A DNA stretch of 64,000 bases from Plasmodiophora brassicae (Eukaryota > Endomyxa > Phytomyxea > Plasmodiophorida > Plasmodiophoridae): the NCBI GenBank assembly GCA_039704465.1, contig JASFAU010000016.1, positions 620,001 through 684,000 on the forward strand. The letters run 5' to 3'. Each line of letters begins with the position of its first letter. The first letter of the stretch is position 1. This document shows, one piece after another, positions 51,222-62,403 of the stretch. Below the pieces are notes generated by a model, which was given only the letters and a program-made list of their open reading frames with translations, had not been told where the DNA came from and searched no databases. The position numbers were made by a program, and so were the translations under genes.

Positions 51222-52405
51222 ATGGCGGTCGCTCATGGTGTACACGTGTCCGAAGCAATTGAAAGCCAACATGCTGCAAAAAACACCAAACTGCATGCGC
51301 TGTACGCCTACTATTTCATCGGCCTCAAGCAGAATCAGATAGCCCTTTTGTATCGCAAGGCGCCATCGACGATCGGCAGATGGATCGACCGGTACGAGCG
51401 CACCGGTGCCGTATCCAGCAAGGCAGCAGAGTCGCAGCGGAAGTACACGCCTGAACACCGCGAATGGATAAGGGACTACTTCCTCGCCAACCCTTTGTCT
51501 TTTCTTGACGAAGCCAAGCTGGCATTCGAAATCAACTGGAAGAACGACATCAGTTTGAGCACGATCTGGCGCATACTTCGCGAATACGACTTTACTCGAA
51601 AGGCACGACTCGAACAGCAATGGGTTATCAGTTTCGCTCTTACTGTTGAATAGCTCATTGTCCGTCGAGCCATCCAGATCAAGGAAGCAGACATCGTCCG
51701 ATTCTTCGAGGAACTCAACGCTATCGACTGGACCCACTCCAGCCTGTGCTTTCTTGACGAGTTCGGCCTCGACAACCGGGACATGCTACGTCGCAAGGGT
51801 TATGCGCTTAAGGTCCGTCGACGAGTTTCCCAACGTTATCTGTATACAGGACCCCAACATGCGTTATGCAGGGCCAGGAACTGCTCTTCAGAGGCGAATT
51901 CGTCAGAAGGCCGCGTAGCTCGTTGTTGTGCTTCATCGGATGTGATGGGTTGGAAGGCACATTTCTCACAGAGGGCACGTTCGATCGGCAGAAATTTGTC
52001 GAATGCGTCCGTGAGCATGCTCTGTCCGGCCGAGTTCAGAAGCATCCTGGGCGGCAATCGGTTTGGATCATGGATGGAGCCAGGATACATTGCCATCATA
52101 CGATAGACGAGTACCTACGGGATTTCGGCATCATTCCCATCTTCCTGCCAGCCTACTGTCCGATGTTCAACCCGATTGAGATTGTGTTCGGTCTTGTCAA
52201 GAAAAGCCTTAGGCGTTGGTATGCTGAAGGCAATATCAAACCGAAGGACCTCCCTGTTGTCATCTTATCGGAACTCAAGAAGTTTCGGAGATATGACATG
52301 AGACGTCTGTTCAAGAAATGTGGGTTTGGCGCAAACGGAAAGTTCAATCCAGGCGTCGCCTACAAGGACATCACGAATCGCATGACGGAGGTCGGATTCG
52401 AATAA
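51222..52405 (+). CDS. Tc1/mariner (IS630-type) DD34E transposase
   Basis: ATG at 51222. An N-terminal helix-turn-helix (QNQIALLYRKAPSTIGRWIDRY) is followed by RKYTPEHREWI (HTH_29-like) and a DDE core: D in LCFLDEFGLD, D in WIMDGARIH, E in CPMFNPIE, with 34 residues between the second D and E. A 59-nt intron at 51813-51871 joins ALK to GQELLFRGEF in phase. One in-frame TAG (51651-51653) remains; it ends a 30-nt GT...AG segment that may be a very short intron or a real nonsense mutation. No terminal repeats identified. Confidence 0.8.
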
Positions 52406-52407
52406 AT

Positions 52408-53325
52408 TTATTGATCCTCATGATCTATATCACTCTGATTGGGCGCCCTCTGCAGCCTGTTCAGATTATCAGGAAGTTCCTCGGGATGAAGACTAGCCCT
52501 AAGCGCCTCAGCAACTCGTCGATGTCGGCGCACTGTGTCGCGCATCTGCCGCATCTGGCACCCAACGCTGTCGCGAAACGCCTCGATCTGGCGATGGATA
52601 AAGTCCTGAAACTCTTGCAAGTGATCGTCCATCGTGTCCAGAATCGCTAGCGTTGTGGAATTGTCTTCCCGGAGGGTCGTGAGCAACGGTCCATTTTGTA
52701 GTGGCGAGTGCTCGAAGAGGTGGACGATTTCGTAAGGAGGCGGGTCCTCGATCAAAGCAGCTCGACGTGTGACCGGCTCGCGCGCGATGTGACTGGCCCA
52801 AATCCGCCAGTTGGCTGACTGGGATTGATATACCGTTCCCCAGTGATCCTTCAGTTGGCGTTCGATCGCTCTCACTTGTTCATCGGCAGCGGCGCGAGCA
52901 CGGTCCAACTGCGCAGCCGAGAACACAGACGCTTGAAACTTCTTGAAGTCCGATGCGTTTCGCAGCTCTTTCCCGTACTGATAAATGAATAGACTCGGGA
53001 CGTCCTTACTCCAGCGGATAAGCGTGTCCTTGGTTATGCCTGTATGCAAAGAACAACATTCAGTGACTAACTTCAATTTGAACGTTAGCACTACAGTTGG
53101 GGTACGCATTGGATCTCGGTGATCATCGCCATGTGGACGGTGGAAGGCGTAGAAGTGATTGTTGTGTTTGATGGCAACAAACTGATCCAGTGACGTTAAC
53201 GTTACGGTCTCCTTAGCAAGTATATACGTCGAGTCGTTGTCAGATGACTTGCGAGCCAGGCCGTCTACGTTTTTCTTGAACGAGACCATGTACGGCGTCT
53301 GTAAAGTCGCCAACGGTGACCACTT
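52408..53325 (-). pseudogene. Host-like ORF truncated by the CACTA-like insertion (3' part)
   Basis: Open on the minus strand from the transposon edge (AAG codon at 53325) to the TGA near 52408. It begins WSPLATLQTPYMVSF, has SLDQFVAIKHNNHFYAFH and IRWSKDVPSLFIYQYGKELRN, then a long coiled coil (DRARAAADEQVRAIERQL; RDSVGCQMRQMRDTVRRH). No domain recognised. The matching 5' part is at 60390-60195, beyond the transposon. The frames on the two sides differ by one position, so an intron or another frame must join them. Confidence 0.5.
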
Positions 53326-53333
53326 CACTGGCG

Positions 53334-53690
53334 TCACATCGGATGCGAAATGACTGCAGACCGGCTGCAGGTAGGATGCAGGTGGACGTTTCTGCAGCCA
53401 GTCTGCATCCCCTTCAGGATGCAGATAGGCTGCAGAAACGCCATCCGCATCCAGTCTGCATCACCCTGAAGATGCAAAATGACTGCAGACGACGTTTCTG
53501 CAGCCGCTCTGCATCTACAAGGAGATGCAAAATGACTGCAGACGACGTTTCTGCAGCCACTCTGCATCAACAAGGAGATGCAGAGCGAATGCGAACGACG
53601 ATCTGCAGCCAGTCTGCAACCACAAGGCGATGCAATATGACTGCAGACGACGTTTCTGCAGCCACTGTGCATATCACATTCTGGTAATCA
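53334..53690. repeat. Left subterminal minisatellite
   Basis: About five to six copies of a 53-55-bp unit containing GATGCAAAATGACTGCAGA, ACGTTTCTGCAGCC and CTCTGCATC. It starts within the terminal inverted repeat. Confidence 0.85.
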
Positions 53691-54363
53691 CGAACTAACG
53701 CCGAGTGATGAGAGAGTCGCTGGTAGATGGTGACAGTGGGACATCCACGGTTCCGATGCCTTGCTCTCGAAACATAATTGTGCTTTAATCGAATAAACTT
53801 GTCGAAATTAATGAGCCGGGAACCATGTTGGACCGGCCAAGCACACAGACGAACTGGACGTCAACGTCGCTTACACGTCGACGTTTGCGACTGGCTGTAT
53901 CGTGAGGCATCAGATTCAGGACGCTGGGAACCAGGATGACGTTGTTCGGTACGGCTTGTTCAACGGGGAACCAAGGGCTGAACAAGGAGGTCGACTGAAG
54001 AATAACGTATCCTGGAAGCGTCCGGCCACAGGGTCCCCCGGCTTCCGTGTCAGGGTCAGCGTTGCAAATCTCCCACCATCTTCAAGCTCAAATAAGACTT
54101 CCGAGTCGAATGTATGCACACAAGTGCCTTACTTGTAGCAATAAAAACATTCCAGTTCGAACGTTGAGCCGTTCACAACCGGTTCTGGGCAACGAAGGGA
54201 AACGCGCGCCAGCCGGCGAATGGCACCCAAATATCGCCAGCCTTCACCGACCGTCATGACCAAGTGGTTATTTGTCTTTGGCTCGTCGCCATTCTCCGCC
54301 AGGTTTGCCTTCCAAAGGCAGTTCCCTGTAACACGTTGGTTAGTAATTCAATAAATGATTACA

Positions 54364-57300
54364 CTACATGCTTGTGAAATTACCAAAGGATGCTTCGTTG
54401 AAAACCTCACACGTTGATGGCAGCAAACGCATTCCGGCAACGCGTTCGCAGAATGCGTCGAATGAGGCGATGTAAATTCGCATCTCGCTGAAGCGCTCGA
54501 TTTGCGTGCCTACTTCTTTTCGAAACAATCGGCACACTTTGCGGTAGTGCTGAACGGCAGGTGAGTCGTGGTAATGCTGCCAGTCATCGGTGCATAAGTG
54601 CTGATGCAAGTGGCATCTATCGTCATCAGATAATGTCATGGTTCTTTCCTTGAATGGGCGAACTCTAGAAAGTTGCAACTGCATTGTTCCAGTGCAAGGG
54701 TCCATGCAGGAAAGTTTGCGACTGGAGGGAGTGGATTGCTTGAAGCGATCAGGATAGGCAAACCTGGAAGCAGGGTCAGTCCCGTGATCTCGCATGCGCA
54801 TGATGAAAATACCTCAGCTTGATGGTTGCCGAGCATAGCTGATAATTCTTCACGATATTCGCCGAATATCCAATAGTAGATGTGACGAAATTCTTCATCC
54901 GCAGCATGAACCGTTCCGTCAGCAAGGCCCACACAAACCCTGCGATGGGGCCAAAGAGTTCGATTATTTCAGGTAGATGGACAACCGAGTGTACCTACAA
55001 AGACAGGGGTCAGCATGAATTTGCAACAGCATAGTATAACATGTACTGAGATTGTCTTCAATGTAGACGGCGCGACGCGCTCGAATTCGTTGAAAGCTTG
55101 GAAAAGTCGATCTTTAAGCTTTGGTAAGTCATCTTTCAGAATGCACTTCGAAAGCAGGCGATTGCATGTGTCAACAAATGAGAAATACGCATACCAAAAT
55201 TCTCGATATTTCTGCGATCCTGATTTCCTCAAACATTCGTTCGCCAGGTTGTGAAACATCGCCAAACCGAAGTCGCTGGTCCACAGAAGCGAATCATGCG
55301 CCTTCCAACTTTGCGGGAAGAGACAGTTTCCAGGCTTCACACCGTTTCCTTTAAAACAATATACTGTCAATTAATATTGGCGTAATTTTAACGTTCTAAC
55401 TTACCTGTGCACCAGCGAATCGAATGGAGAAGCTCATCCATTTTAACGGCGAGAGCGCTTTTGCCGGTGCGAGAATTTGATCGATATTTGCCAGCAGGAA
55501 CCGCCCATCCTGGCTCCCTGTCGAACGTCTTACCCAGAGCTTCTTCGATCTGTGTGCATCTCATCAGTATCTCATCGTGTTCCGTCAATGCCACATCCAC
55601 CAGCAACCTTCTGATCATAGAGAGGACGCTTCTTAGACTTCGGACCAGTCCTCGGGCTAATGATTGACCACAGCCGGGGCAGTGTGTTGAGGAGCAAACT
55701 GTGCATAACACACAGGACGAACTGCGTTGCGTTCCCGAATGGATAAACCAATCCGGTGGAGTACATGTCCGCTTCAAGCGCGGATACGCCTGCATTGGAG
55801 GAACTGTCCCGCCTCGATTCCATGCGTCGCATGGTGTCCGAATCCGTTTTTAAACGAGCCTCTAAATGGTACACGCAGGTCGTAGTTAGAGGCGACACCT
55901 ACATGCAACAACACCATTCGTGCAACATTTCTATAACATACCTGTACTCTTCAGGTATATCGTCTGACGTCCGACAGTCTGCCCTTGGACATGGCACCGG
56001 TTGCAAGCATCGCGCTTGCCTCGGAAAACACATTTGGCGTGTTTCGGGAGTTCGGCGTAATCATGGGTCTATCGAAACAGCAAATTTACCACTGAATACA
56101 AATCCAATTCCATTTCACGATTGGCCGTCCGCACCTGGTGCAGGTGCATAACGCGAAAGTGCCGAATTTCCTGCAGATCCCCATCCCAGTATGGAACACC
56201 GTACAAGTAGCCAAGATTCAACTCGAATACGTCAAGGCTGTACCATGTAGCGGCTGATAAGCAGAGTTCAAAAGTTCAATCTATGAAGACATACCATTGG
56301 ATGGCTTGTCGAACACGACCTGCTTGAGGACCCCGTATCTCAGGCATTAAACCATACATCATTAAAAGGCTTGAGTTGCAGCGAAGCTCCTCAGACAAGC
56401 AGAGATTTACGGAGAGCATGGGCGTTCGGGATTTGGTAATCCATTTGGTCACGCGGGCGGCGTCGACGCCTGTAGATGTCGCAATTGGGATACAATTGTT
56501 TCTAAGACATTGAATTACGTCGACAATCAGTGCAAGGTACGCAGACCAATACGATCATGTATACTGTTTGCATCGCCTTGCAAAGGGAACGAAAACGTCG
56601 CGGAATATGCTTCCGTCATACCAATCGCCATAGACATCTCTTGGCTTTTCGGCAATTTCTTCCATATGTGAGATTTCGGCACGTATCGCCTTCGCCAGTA
56701 TCGTCACGCTCAACATCTGTTGAATCTACATTATAGTTAGCCAACAATAGCCGTCAGCATAGCACGTTATGCTACCTGTAACAGTCGCGGTAGATAATAA
56801 AACCGTTCGGTCTTGCCCCGGCAGCAAGACAACCTTTCTCCAGCGCCTTTCTTATCAGCAGGAAACATATGTCCATTTGAACAGACAGCGAACTGTAGCG
56901 CAGGGCATGCAAGGCCCATACGTGTCAACGTCCGAAGCAGCTTTCGGACACAGTCCCGTACTTCCGCATCAGGGTTCAGCTCATCGACCTTCCTTAAATA
57001 CTTATCGATCACAGGACGAATGACATTGTCTGGGTCAGGCAATGTTTCAAGCTGAAGTACATTTTCAGATAATCAGTCGTGCAACGGAGGACCAACATGA
57101 ACGGCCTTACGTCTTGGATAAATTCATTCAATTGTTCGCGCGTGGATTGCGCGACCCTGGTCAGCATATTTGCCAACAGACTATCAAACGAACGCGACGT
57201 GAGGGTGGATCTTGAAAATTCCTCCAGGATTGGTAGAGCTTCGGCAACGTCGTCGGGCAGTTCACCGGTAAGATCAAAATGACGAGTAATATGACGCTGA

Positions 57301-58187
57301 AGAAATTGGACAAGGGCCTGTCGCAATTGATGCTTAGAAAAATCACAATAAAATTGAACACCAATACCCACCTCTTCATTCTCGTCAAGGTCATCCCCAG
57401 ATAGGTGCCGAGGACGGGCAGGCATCGCATCACGCGAAGCGTTTGATAGAGGCAGTGTGCCCAGAAATGCAGGCAATTGACGGGTAGACTCCCCAGATGA
57501 CGGCGGCGACACAGAAGGAGAAGAAGACCGTTGGCGCTGCGATACGAGATCCGGAGAGCCACGAGCATCGATTTCCAAGCATGTTATGTCATTGTCAAAC
57601 ACTGAACAGTGAAGATGGAAAATTATCGGACCGAAAACAGGTACTCAGAGGACGGGAGAAATACCTGGAGCAGACGGCGACATCGTCGGAACTTCAGCCA
57701 AGCGAGACGATACATCTGGCACATGTGGCATTGGACGTCCAGGTACACAATGTGGCTCTGCAGGCAGCGGGAAGCGGTCCAGTTCAGCAGGCTGCGGTAC
57801 GCGATCTAGTTCAGGCAGGGGATCCAGTTCTGCAGATGGCGGCAGGCAGTCCAACTCGGCAGGACGCGGCAGGGCATCCAGTTCGGAACGCACCGGCTGG
57901 CAATCCAATTGGGCACCCATCGCCTGGGAATCCAGAGCGCCAGCCACCGACTGGCAGTCTAGTTCGGCAGACACCGGCTGGCAGCCCAGTTCGGCAACCA
58001 GCGGCTGGCTCCGCGAAGGTAAAGAAGAACTACTGGCCGCTGGATCGCGACGATTGCCTTCTGTCTCCGTCCGTGGCACATCGTTCCACCGACCTTCCTG
58101 GCTTCGCGAAGTCATCTCAGTCGGTTTGAGTATCGACGACGGCGACCGCGGCGGCAAAAACAGCGTCGATCGATCGATGGAGAGCAT
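54364..58187 (-). pseudogene. CACTA-like transposase of the complete element, multi-exon or degraded
   Basis: Minus-strand pieces in order. ATG at 58187 with an LDCQP-type repeat-rich region to 57645. ATG at 57602 with an acidic/helical part. 57042-56767 zinc ribbon CSNGHMFPA, CCRGKTERFYYLPR. 55898-55388 core (FVLCVMHSLLLNTLPRLW; GKTFDREPGWAVPAGKYRS). 55370-54969 WKAHDSLLWTSDFGLAMF. Then LFGPIAGFVWALLTERFMLRMK near 54940. The parts match the remnant at 46.6-49.3 kb. I could not fix all splice sites, so intactness is unknown. Confidence 0.65.
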
Positions 58188-58518
58188 TGTACTTCTACGT
58201 CGACATGGGCAGCTGCCCAGTGGGTCTAACAAAGCGTCGCGGTTTCTTAAGTTTGAGCCAGTGATTGTTTGTGTAAGAAGATGACAATGCTTCGTGTGTC
58301 AAGTGCATCTGATGAGCTCTGCCAACGAACACGAAACCTGGATGCCCATAATGGAACCCGATCCGTGTCGTTCTGCATCCCGAGCCGAAAATGGGGGCCT
58401 AAATGTCCGCTGAAGTGACCTCCCCACCAGTCATGAGAGCACCCATCATCGGTCATTTGGACATTGGTCGACGCTGTAGAGTATGCCTGGCACCCGGTCG
58501 CGCGGGCGTCACATCGTT

Positions 58519-59631
58519 ATGTCAGACGACGAACCCCCTTCCTCCTCAAGCGAGCGAACGGTCTCACCAGAGTCGACGACCAGCAGGGGCGCTGTCGAGT
58601 CGACGACCAGGAAGGTCTCTGCGGTGTTGGCGGCGAAGAAGGGCAGCGCCGCATCGACTTCGAAGAAGCGCGTCGTATCGAAGAAGACCGGTGCCGTGGT
58701 GTTGAAGACAAAGAAGGGCGCCGCCGCATCGGCAGCATCGAAGCGCGCTGCATCGAGCAAGGAGGGTGTCGCTTCGGTCCCGGAGAAACCGAACGGCCAA
58801 ACTGACCCGATCGTCGAAAGTGGCTCCGATGACGAGCAAAGTGAGCAAGAAACCGATGATTTACGGTGGTGACGCTTGAGGTCGTATTTTCCAGCATTTG
58901 TTTTAACTTGGCGTGGCATAGGTCACCCTCGATAGGGCATCCTAATCATGTGGGAGTTCGCAAGGACAACACGTCTTATACGCAGTACCAGCGCGCGTGT
59001 CCTATGCCTGAACTCCCGTCTGCCCTACAGGCGTATCTACCCACGACCTGGCACCGGGCACATGAAAAACAACAAAGAAAAGATCTCGTGGAGAAGACGA
59101 AAGAGCTGTTTCATGGGTACGTCGCAGCGTCTTCACGCCAATGTCACTCTGAAGTCAGACCTGATTTGTATCTGATGCAGGCAATATAGCACGAATCAGG
59201 CTCTCCAGGCTGGCTCTGACAAAGCGAGGAATGTCGCGATTTACCAAGGGGTTTTAAACTTCTTCCGCAGTCAGGGCATTGCCGACAGTGACGCCGTGCA
59301 ATGGCCCTTCGACGAGACGAAGCGGAGTAAGTGCATGTACTGTCAGATCAACGACGTGTGCTTAATATGTGGTAATGTACCTGTAGTGATTAAGAATTTT
59401 CTGGCCAACGCGAAGGCTGCCGCTGGCTTCAGCAGTAAGGAGCCAGGGGCAAAGCCTCGTTTTAAACGAGCGCCCAGCGGTATGATCACAGGAGACGGGC
59501 CCGAATTCCGGTTCTTGGAGCGCTTGTGGTCCCGAATGGCAGACATTCCGGACTCCCATCCGGGATTGCAAAGCCAGGAAATGCTCGATCGGGCGATTAC
59601 AACGTTTCGAAATACGTTTCGGAATGCTTGA
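58519..59631 (+). CDS. Second gene of the CACTA-like element
   Basis: ATG at 58519 (MSDDEPPSSSSERTVS) opens a Ser/Lys/Ala-rich acidic-basic exon to about 58868. A donor follows (GGTGACGCTT) and a TTTTCCAG acceptor near 58891. The next exon, to about 59180, has basic helices (HRAHEKQQRKDLVEKTKELF). The third, from about 59203 to 59631, starts AGSDKARNVAIYQGVLNFF and has cysteine pairs (CMYC, CLIC). Such a second protein in CACTA elements (TNPA-type) binds subterminal repeats; that is inference here. Confidence 0.5.
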
Positions 59632-59663
59632 TCGATATAAAGCCGGCCACATTCTACGAGTAC

Positions 59664-60130
59664 GGATGCATGCAAACGGATGCAGGTAGCGCTGCAGGCG
59701 GATGCAGATAGGGCTGCAGGCGGATGCAGGTAGCGCTGCAGATGGATGCAGTTAGCGCTGCAGATGGATGCAGTTAGCGATGCAGACGGATGCAGGCTGT
59801 TGATGCAGACAGGATGCAGGTTGTTGATGCAGGCGGGATGCAGGTGGCGATGCAGGCGGGATGCAGGTGGCGATGCAGACGGCTGCAGGTGGTGATGCAG
59901 ACGGATGCAGGTGGTGATGCAGACGGATGCAGGTGGTGATGCAGACGGATGCAGGTGGCGATGCAGACGGCTGCAGGTGGAGATGCAGACGGCTGCAGGT
60001 GGCGATGCAGACGGCTGCAGGTGGCGATGCAGACGGCTGCAGGTGGCGATGCAGACGGCTGCAGGTGGCGATGCAGATGGATGCAGGTGGTGATGCAGGC
60101 GGATGCAGGTGGTGATGCAAAAATGACTGC
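59664..60130. repeat. Right subterminal minisatellite, 22-bp unit
   Basis: About twenty copies of a 22-bp unit of the form GATGCAGACGGCTGCAGGTG. The final part (60110-60180) folds back on itself, with GATGCAAAAATGACTGCAGG mirrored into the terminal repeat. Confidence 0.9.
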
Positions 60131-60194
60131 AGGGGTGCTGCATCCGCCTGCATCACCACCTGCAGTCATTTTTGCATCCGATTTGACGCCAGTG

Positions 60195-60390
60195 CTTCGA
60201 CGTCGAATTGGCCTAGAACGTGATACAACGTGTTCCGCGGCTGTATGCTTACATACGGTTTTACAATCACGTCAAGTGTGACATGAACACGATCATCTCC
60301 TTCGAGGATCTCATTGGCGGTTGTTCCACTATCCCCAGGTCCAGACGACGCCATCGCTGGTCGAACAGCTGGCAACCTGAGCGCGCTGAT
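60195..60390 (-). pseudogene. Host-like ORF truncated by the CACTA-like insertion (5' part)
   Basis: From an ATG near 60357 (MASSGPGDSGTTANEIL) the frame gives DRVHVTLDVIVKPYVSI and LYHVLGQFDVE, then enters the transposon. It has the same strand as the 52.4-53.3 kb ORF and probably belongs to it. Confidence 0.45.
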
Positions 60391-60440
60391 CGCAGGCTGA
60401 CGTACGGAGTTTTGTGATGATCCGGAGCGATCCTGACCAG

Positions 60441-60932
60441 TCATCGCCAAAAAATGCCGTCGCGATACTTGGATCCACGGCTGTCAACTGACGCAGACAA
60501 TTTCATTTTGGATGAAAACGACCAATAATGGAGTGAAGTGTATTGCGCTGTTCCGTCCATCTTGATACCGACAACGTCTCCATATCCTCGGTTCGTGAAG
60601 AACATGGCCGCGAGTGGCGCCCATGTCGCGAACGCGTCCTGCGTGCCGTCGAACTTCGGGAACTGCGGCCGACCGGCGTCTGCACGACCAGACGTGTTGA
60701 CGATCGGTGCATGGAGCGGAGCGGTCGACGCGGTTGGCGATGCCGTTTGCGGTGGCGGCGGCGGCGTCGGCGTGTCGGGCTGAGCCATCTGCAGCTGCAT
60801 CGACCGGATCATGGCGATCTTCCTGGGCCGGTCAAGGGCGGCCTTGGTCTCTGCCAACATGGTGTCGAGATCTTGATCGGTCATGTCCATGTAGTCGTCA
60901 TCGGGTGTCAGCGCCGACTGGCCCTCGGCCAT
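60441..60932 (-). CDS. Copia-gag-like ORF fragment
   Basis: ATG at 60932 (MAEGQSALTPDDDYMDM). After a Pro/Thr-rich linker, PQFPKFDGTQDAFATWAPLAAMF resembles the start of Ty1/copia gag (FxGxNFxxW). 163 codons, then a stop. Upstream, ACTTCGTTATTGTCTCTCAC resembles sequence at 41473. Could also be a domesticated gag or host protein. Confidence 0.45.
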   Translation of the reverse strand: MAEGQSALTPDDDYMDMTDQDLDTMLAETKAALDRPRKIAMIRSMQLQMAQPDTPTPPPPPQTASPTASTAPLHAPIVNTSGRADAGRPQFPKFDGTQDAFATWAPLAAMFFTNRGYGDVVGIKMDGTAQYTSLHYWSFSSKMKLSASVDSRGSKYRDGIFWR

Positions 60933-61092
60933 GACGCGGAGCGCAAGTGGTCAGCGCTTTCGACTGTTAATCTGTGAGAGACAATAACGAAGTGTATTGC
61001 GTACCGTGCTACATGCGTGACACCGGCACGGTGGACGTTACAGTGGCGGGCATGCCGCCGGCGAGGTAACGGCGCCTGCCAACGATGTGGAC

Positions 61093-61126
61093 TGTAGACC
61101 GGACCGCCAACTAGGCCACGAGAGCA
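61093..61126. repeat. Half-copy of the 72-bp palindrome
   Basis: TGTAGACCGGACCGCC then AACTAGGCCACGAGAGCA, one arm with a single base deleted relative to 36951. No second arm directly follows. Confidence 0.8.
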
Positions 61127-61303
61127 TCTCACCGACGGGAGTTCGAGCCTCCTCGAAGTCCGCCGTGGACGGAGAGTTTTGGGGAGGATGTGTAGATAGT
61201 ACGGACGCGCCAGGCACGAGAGCAGGTCTGCGAGTCGTCTACAACGGTAGGCGGCGGACATCGCTCGACATCGAGGGGCTTGAGCTTCCTCGGTGAGATG
61301 TTT

Positions 61304-61326
61304 TGTAGACCGGACCGCCAACTAGG
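61304..61326. repeat. Partial copy of the 72-bp palindrome
   Basis: TGTAGACCGGACCGCCAACT, then homology ends. Same orientation as the copy at 61093. Confidence 0.75.
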
Positions 61327-61573
61327 GGAGTTTTGGAGTGCGCGGCGGCGTTGGCGTGCTGCAGGGATGTGCTGCTGGTCGTGGACAAGTTGTTCGACAG
61401 ATACGAGGATGATCATGATCATGGTCCTGAGCAATTGTGGGCCCGGTTCTCAAATCATTGGGACCATTGCAACTGGTGTTCATGCAAGTCATGGAATCAG
61501 TCAACCTGGTTGTTATGCGATCATGCAACTACGGTGTATGGCGCTCCTCTGAGAGGCCATCACGTTATTCGAT

Positions 61574-61609
61574 GTGTAGAGCGGGGCTCTATTTATAGCG
61601 TCTCGTTCC
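61574..61609 (+). promoter_or_regulatory. TATA-like repeated promoter motif, copy 1
   Basis: GTGTAGAGCGGGGCTCTATT followed by TATAGCGTCTCGTTCC. Closely repeated at 62216. Confidence 0.5.
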
Positions 61610-62215
61610 CTACATCAACGTGCTGCCACCTGACGGTCCTGGAACTATAGCACGATGACGTGGCGAGGCTGACGTCGTCGTGACGATGCGATCGATAAAC
61701 GTGATTCTGTTTTCCGTGTCATCGTTTGACGTCAAGAGTCTGCAGACACTGGACTACAGATGGGTAGTCACACAGGTGGCCTCATCAATATCGTTGTGTC
61801 ACGGGACATTCGGCAGCATCCGTTAAGTCACTCGTCACCGCAGATTTGACTCTGGTCAGGGCGTTCTGACTATCGAGACTCTGTTGCGCTGGGGGCCCAC
61901 GCACCTGTGTCGGCCGCTGAGCTAGGTGAATGATATTTTTCGGGTGTATATGGACCGGGCTCCACCCATCTGGGTCGAGCGCCCCATCGCCGATGTCTTC
62001 GTCATTTCTATCTCCATCTCGGCTAGTTCATGACGGTGGCTGTGGCAAGGGTGTCCGTAAATGGATTTTCCACAATTTTTTCCCATGGGGTTACAAGGTG
62101 GTTTTTAGTGAGTATTGGGTGATTCCGAGTCTCACACTACCCTTCGCCGTCTTCTCTATCTTCGCCGGGCACGATGATGATGTACTGGTTCCGGGCACGA
62201 GTTCGGAGAAAGGCA

Positions 62216-62251
62216 GTGTAGAGCGTGGCTCTATTTTTAGCGTCTCGTGCC
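62216..62251 (+). promoter_or_regulatory. TATA-like repeated promoter motif, copy 2
   Basis: GTGTAGAGCGTGGCTCTATT followed by TTTAGCGTCTCGTGCC, about 90 percent equal to the copy at 61574. Could be LTR U3 or R sequence. Confidence 0.5.
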
Positions 62252-62403
62252 CGACCCCAAGTTGCCCCTGTCCTGAGGAAAAGGGGGTCCTGCTGTCCAG
62301 AGGAAAAGGGGGCCTGCAAGGATTTAGCTCCATTGTGATGGCAGGGCCGACGCCGTGGATGGGATGGATGATAAAGCTCATTGGGATATTGGCTCGAGAC
62401 TGA

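Larger units (their letters stand above)
53326..60194 (-). mobile_element. Complete CACTA-like DNA transposon with TIRs, TSD and subterminal repeats
   Basis: The left end starts CACTGGCGTCA at 53326; the right end at 60194 is its reverse complement, and the match continues for about 34 bp with few changes (CATCGGATGC, then TGACTGCAG). Both ends are flanked by CTT (53323-53325 and 60195-60197), a 3-bp target duplication as in CACTA elements. Subterminal minisatellites lie inside both ends. A tnp2-type transposase runs on the minus strand and a second gene on the plus strand. Length is 6869 bp. Confidence 0.88.
60933..62403. other. No gene; repeats and palindrome half-copies
   Basis: Contains half-copies of the 72-bp palindrome (61093, 61304), an inverted pair of about 30 bp between them, and two copies of a TATA-bearing motif (61574, 62216). 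No coding frame is convincing. Confidence 0.5.

Noticed and set aside
53040..53094. Possible 55-nt intron in the ORF next to the transposon
   Set aside because: Removal would bring a stop codon (TAA) into frame at once, while the unspliced frame stays open.
59664..60130. CRISPR-like array
   Set aside because: Units are directly tandem without unique spacers, and the genome is eukaryotic.
59343..60143. Minus- and plus-strand frames with repeated CxxxHLxP or DADGCRW text
   Set aside because: Translation of the 22-bp subterminal minisatellite, not a gene.
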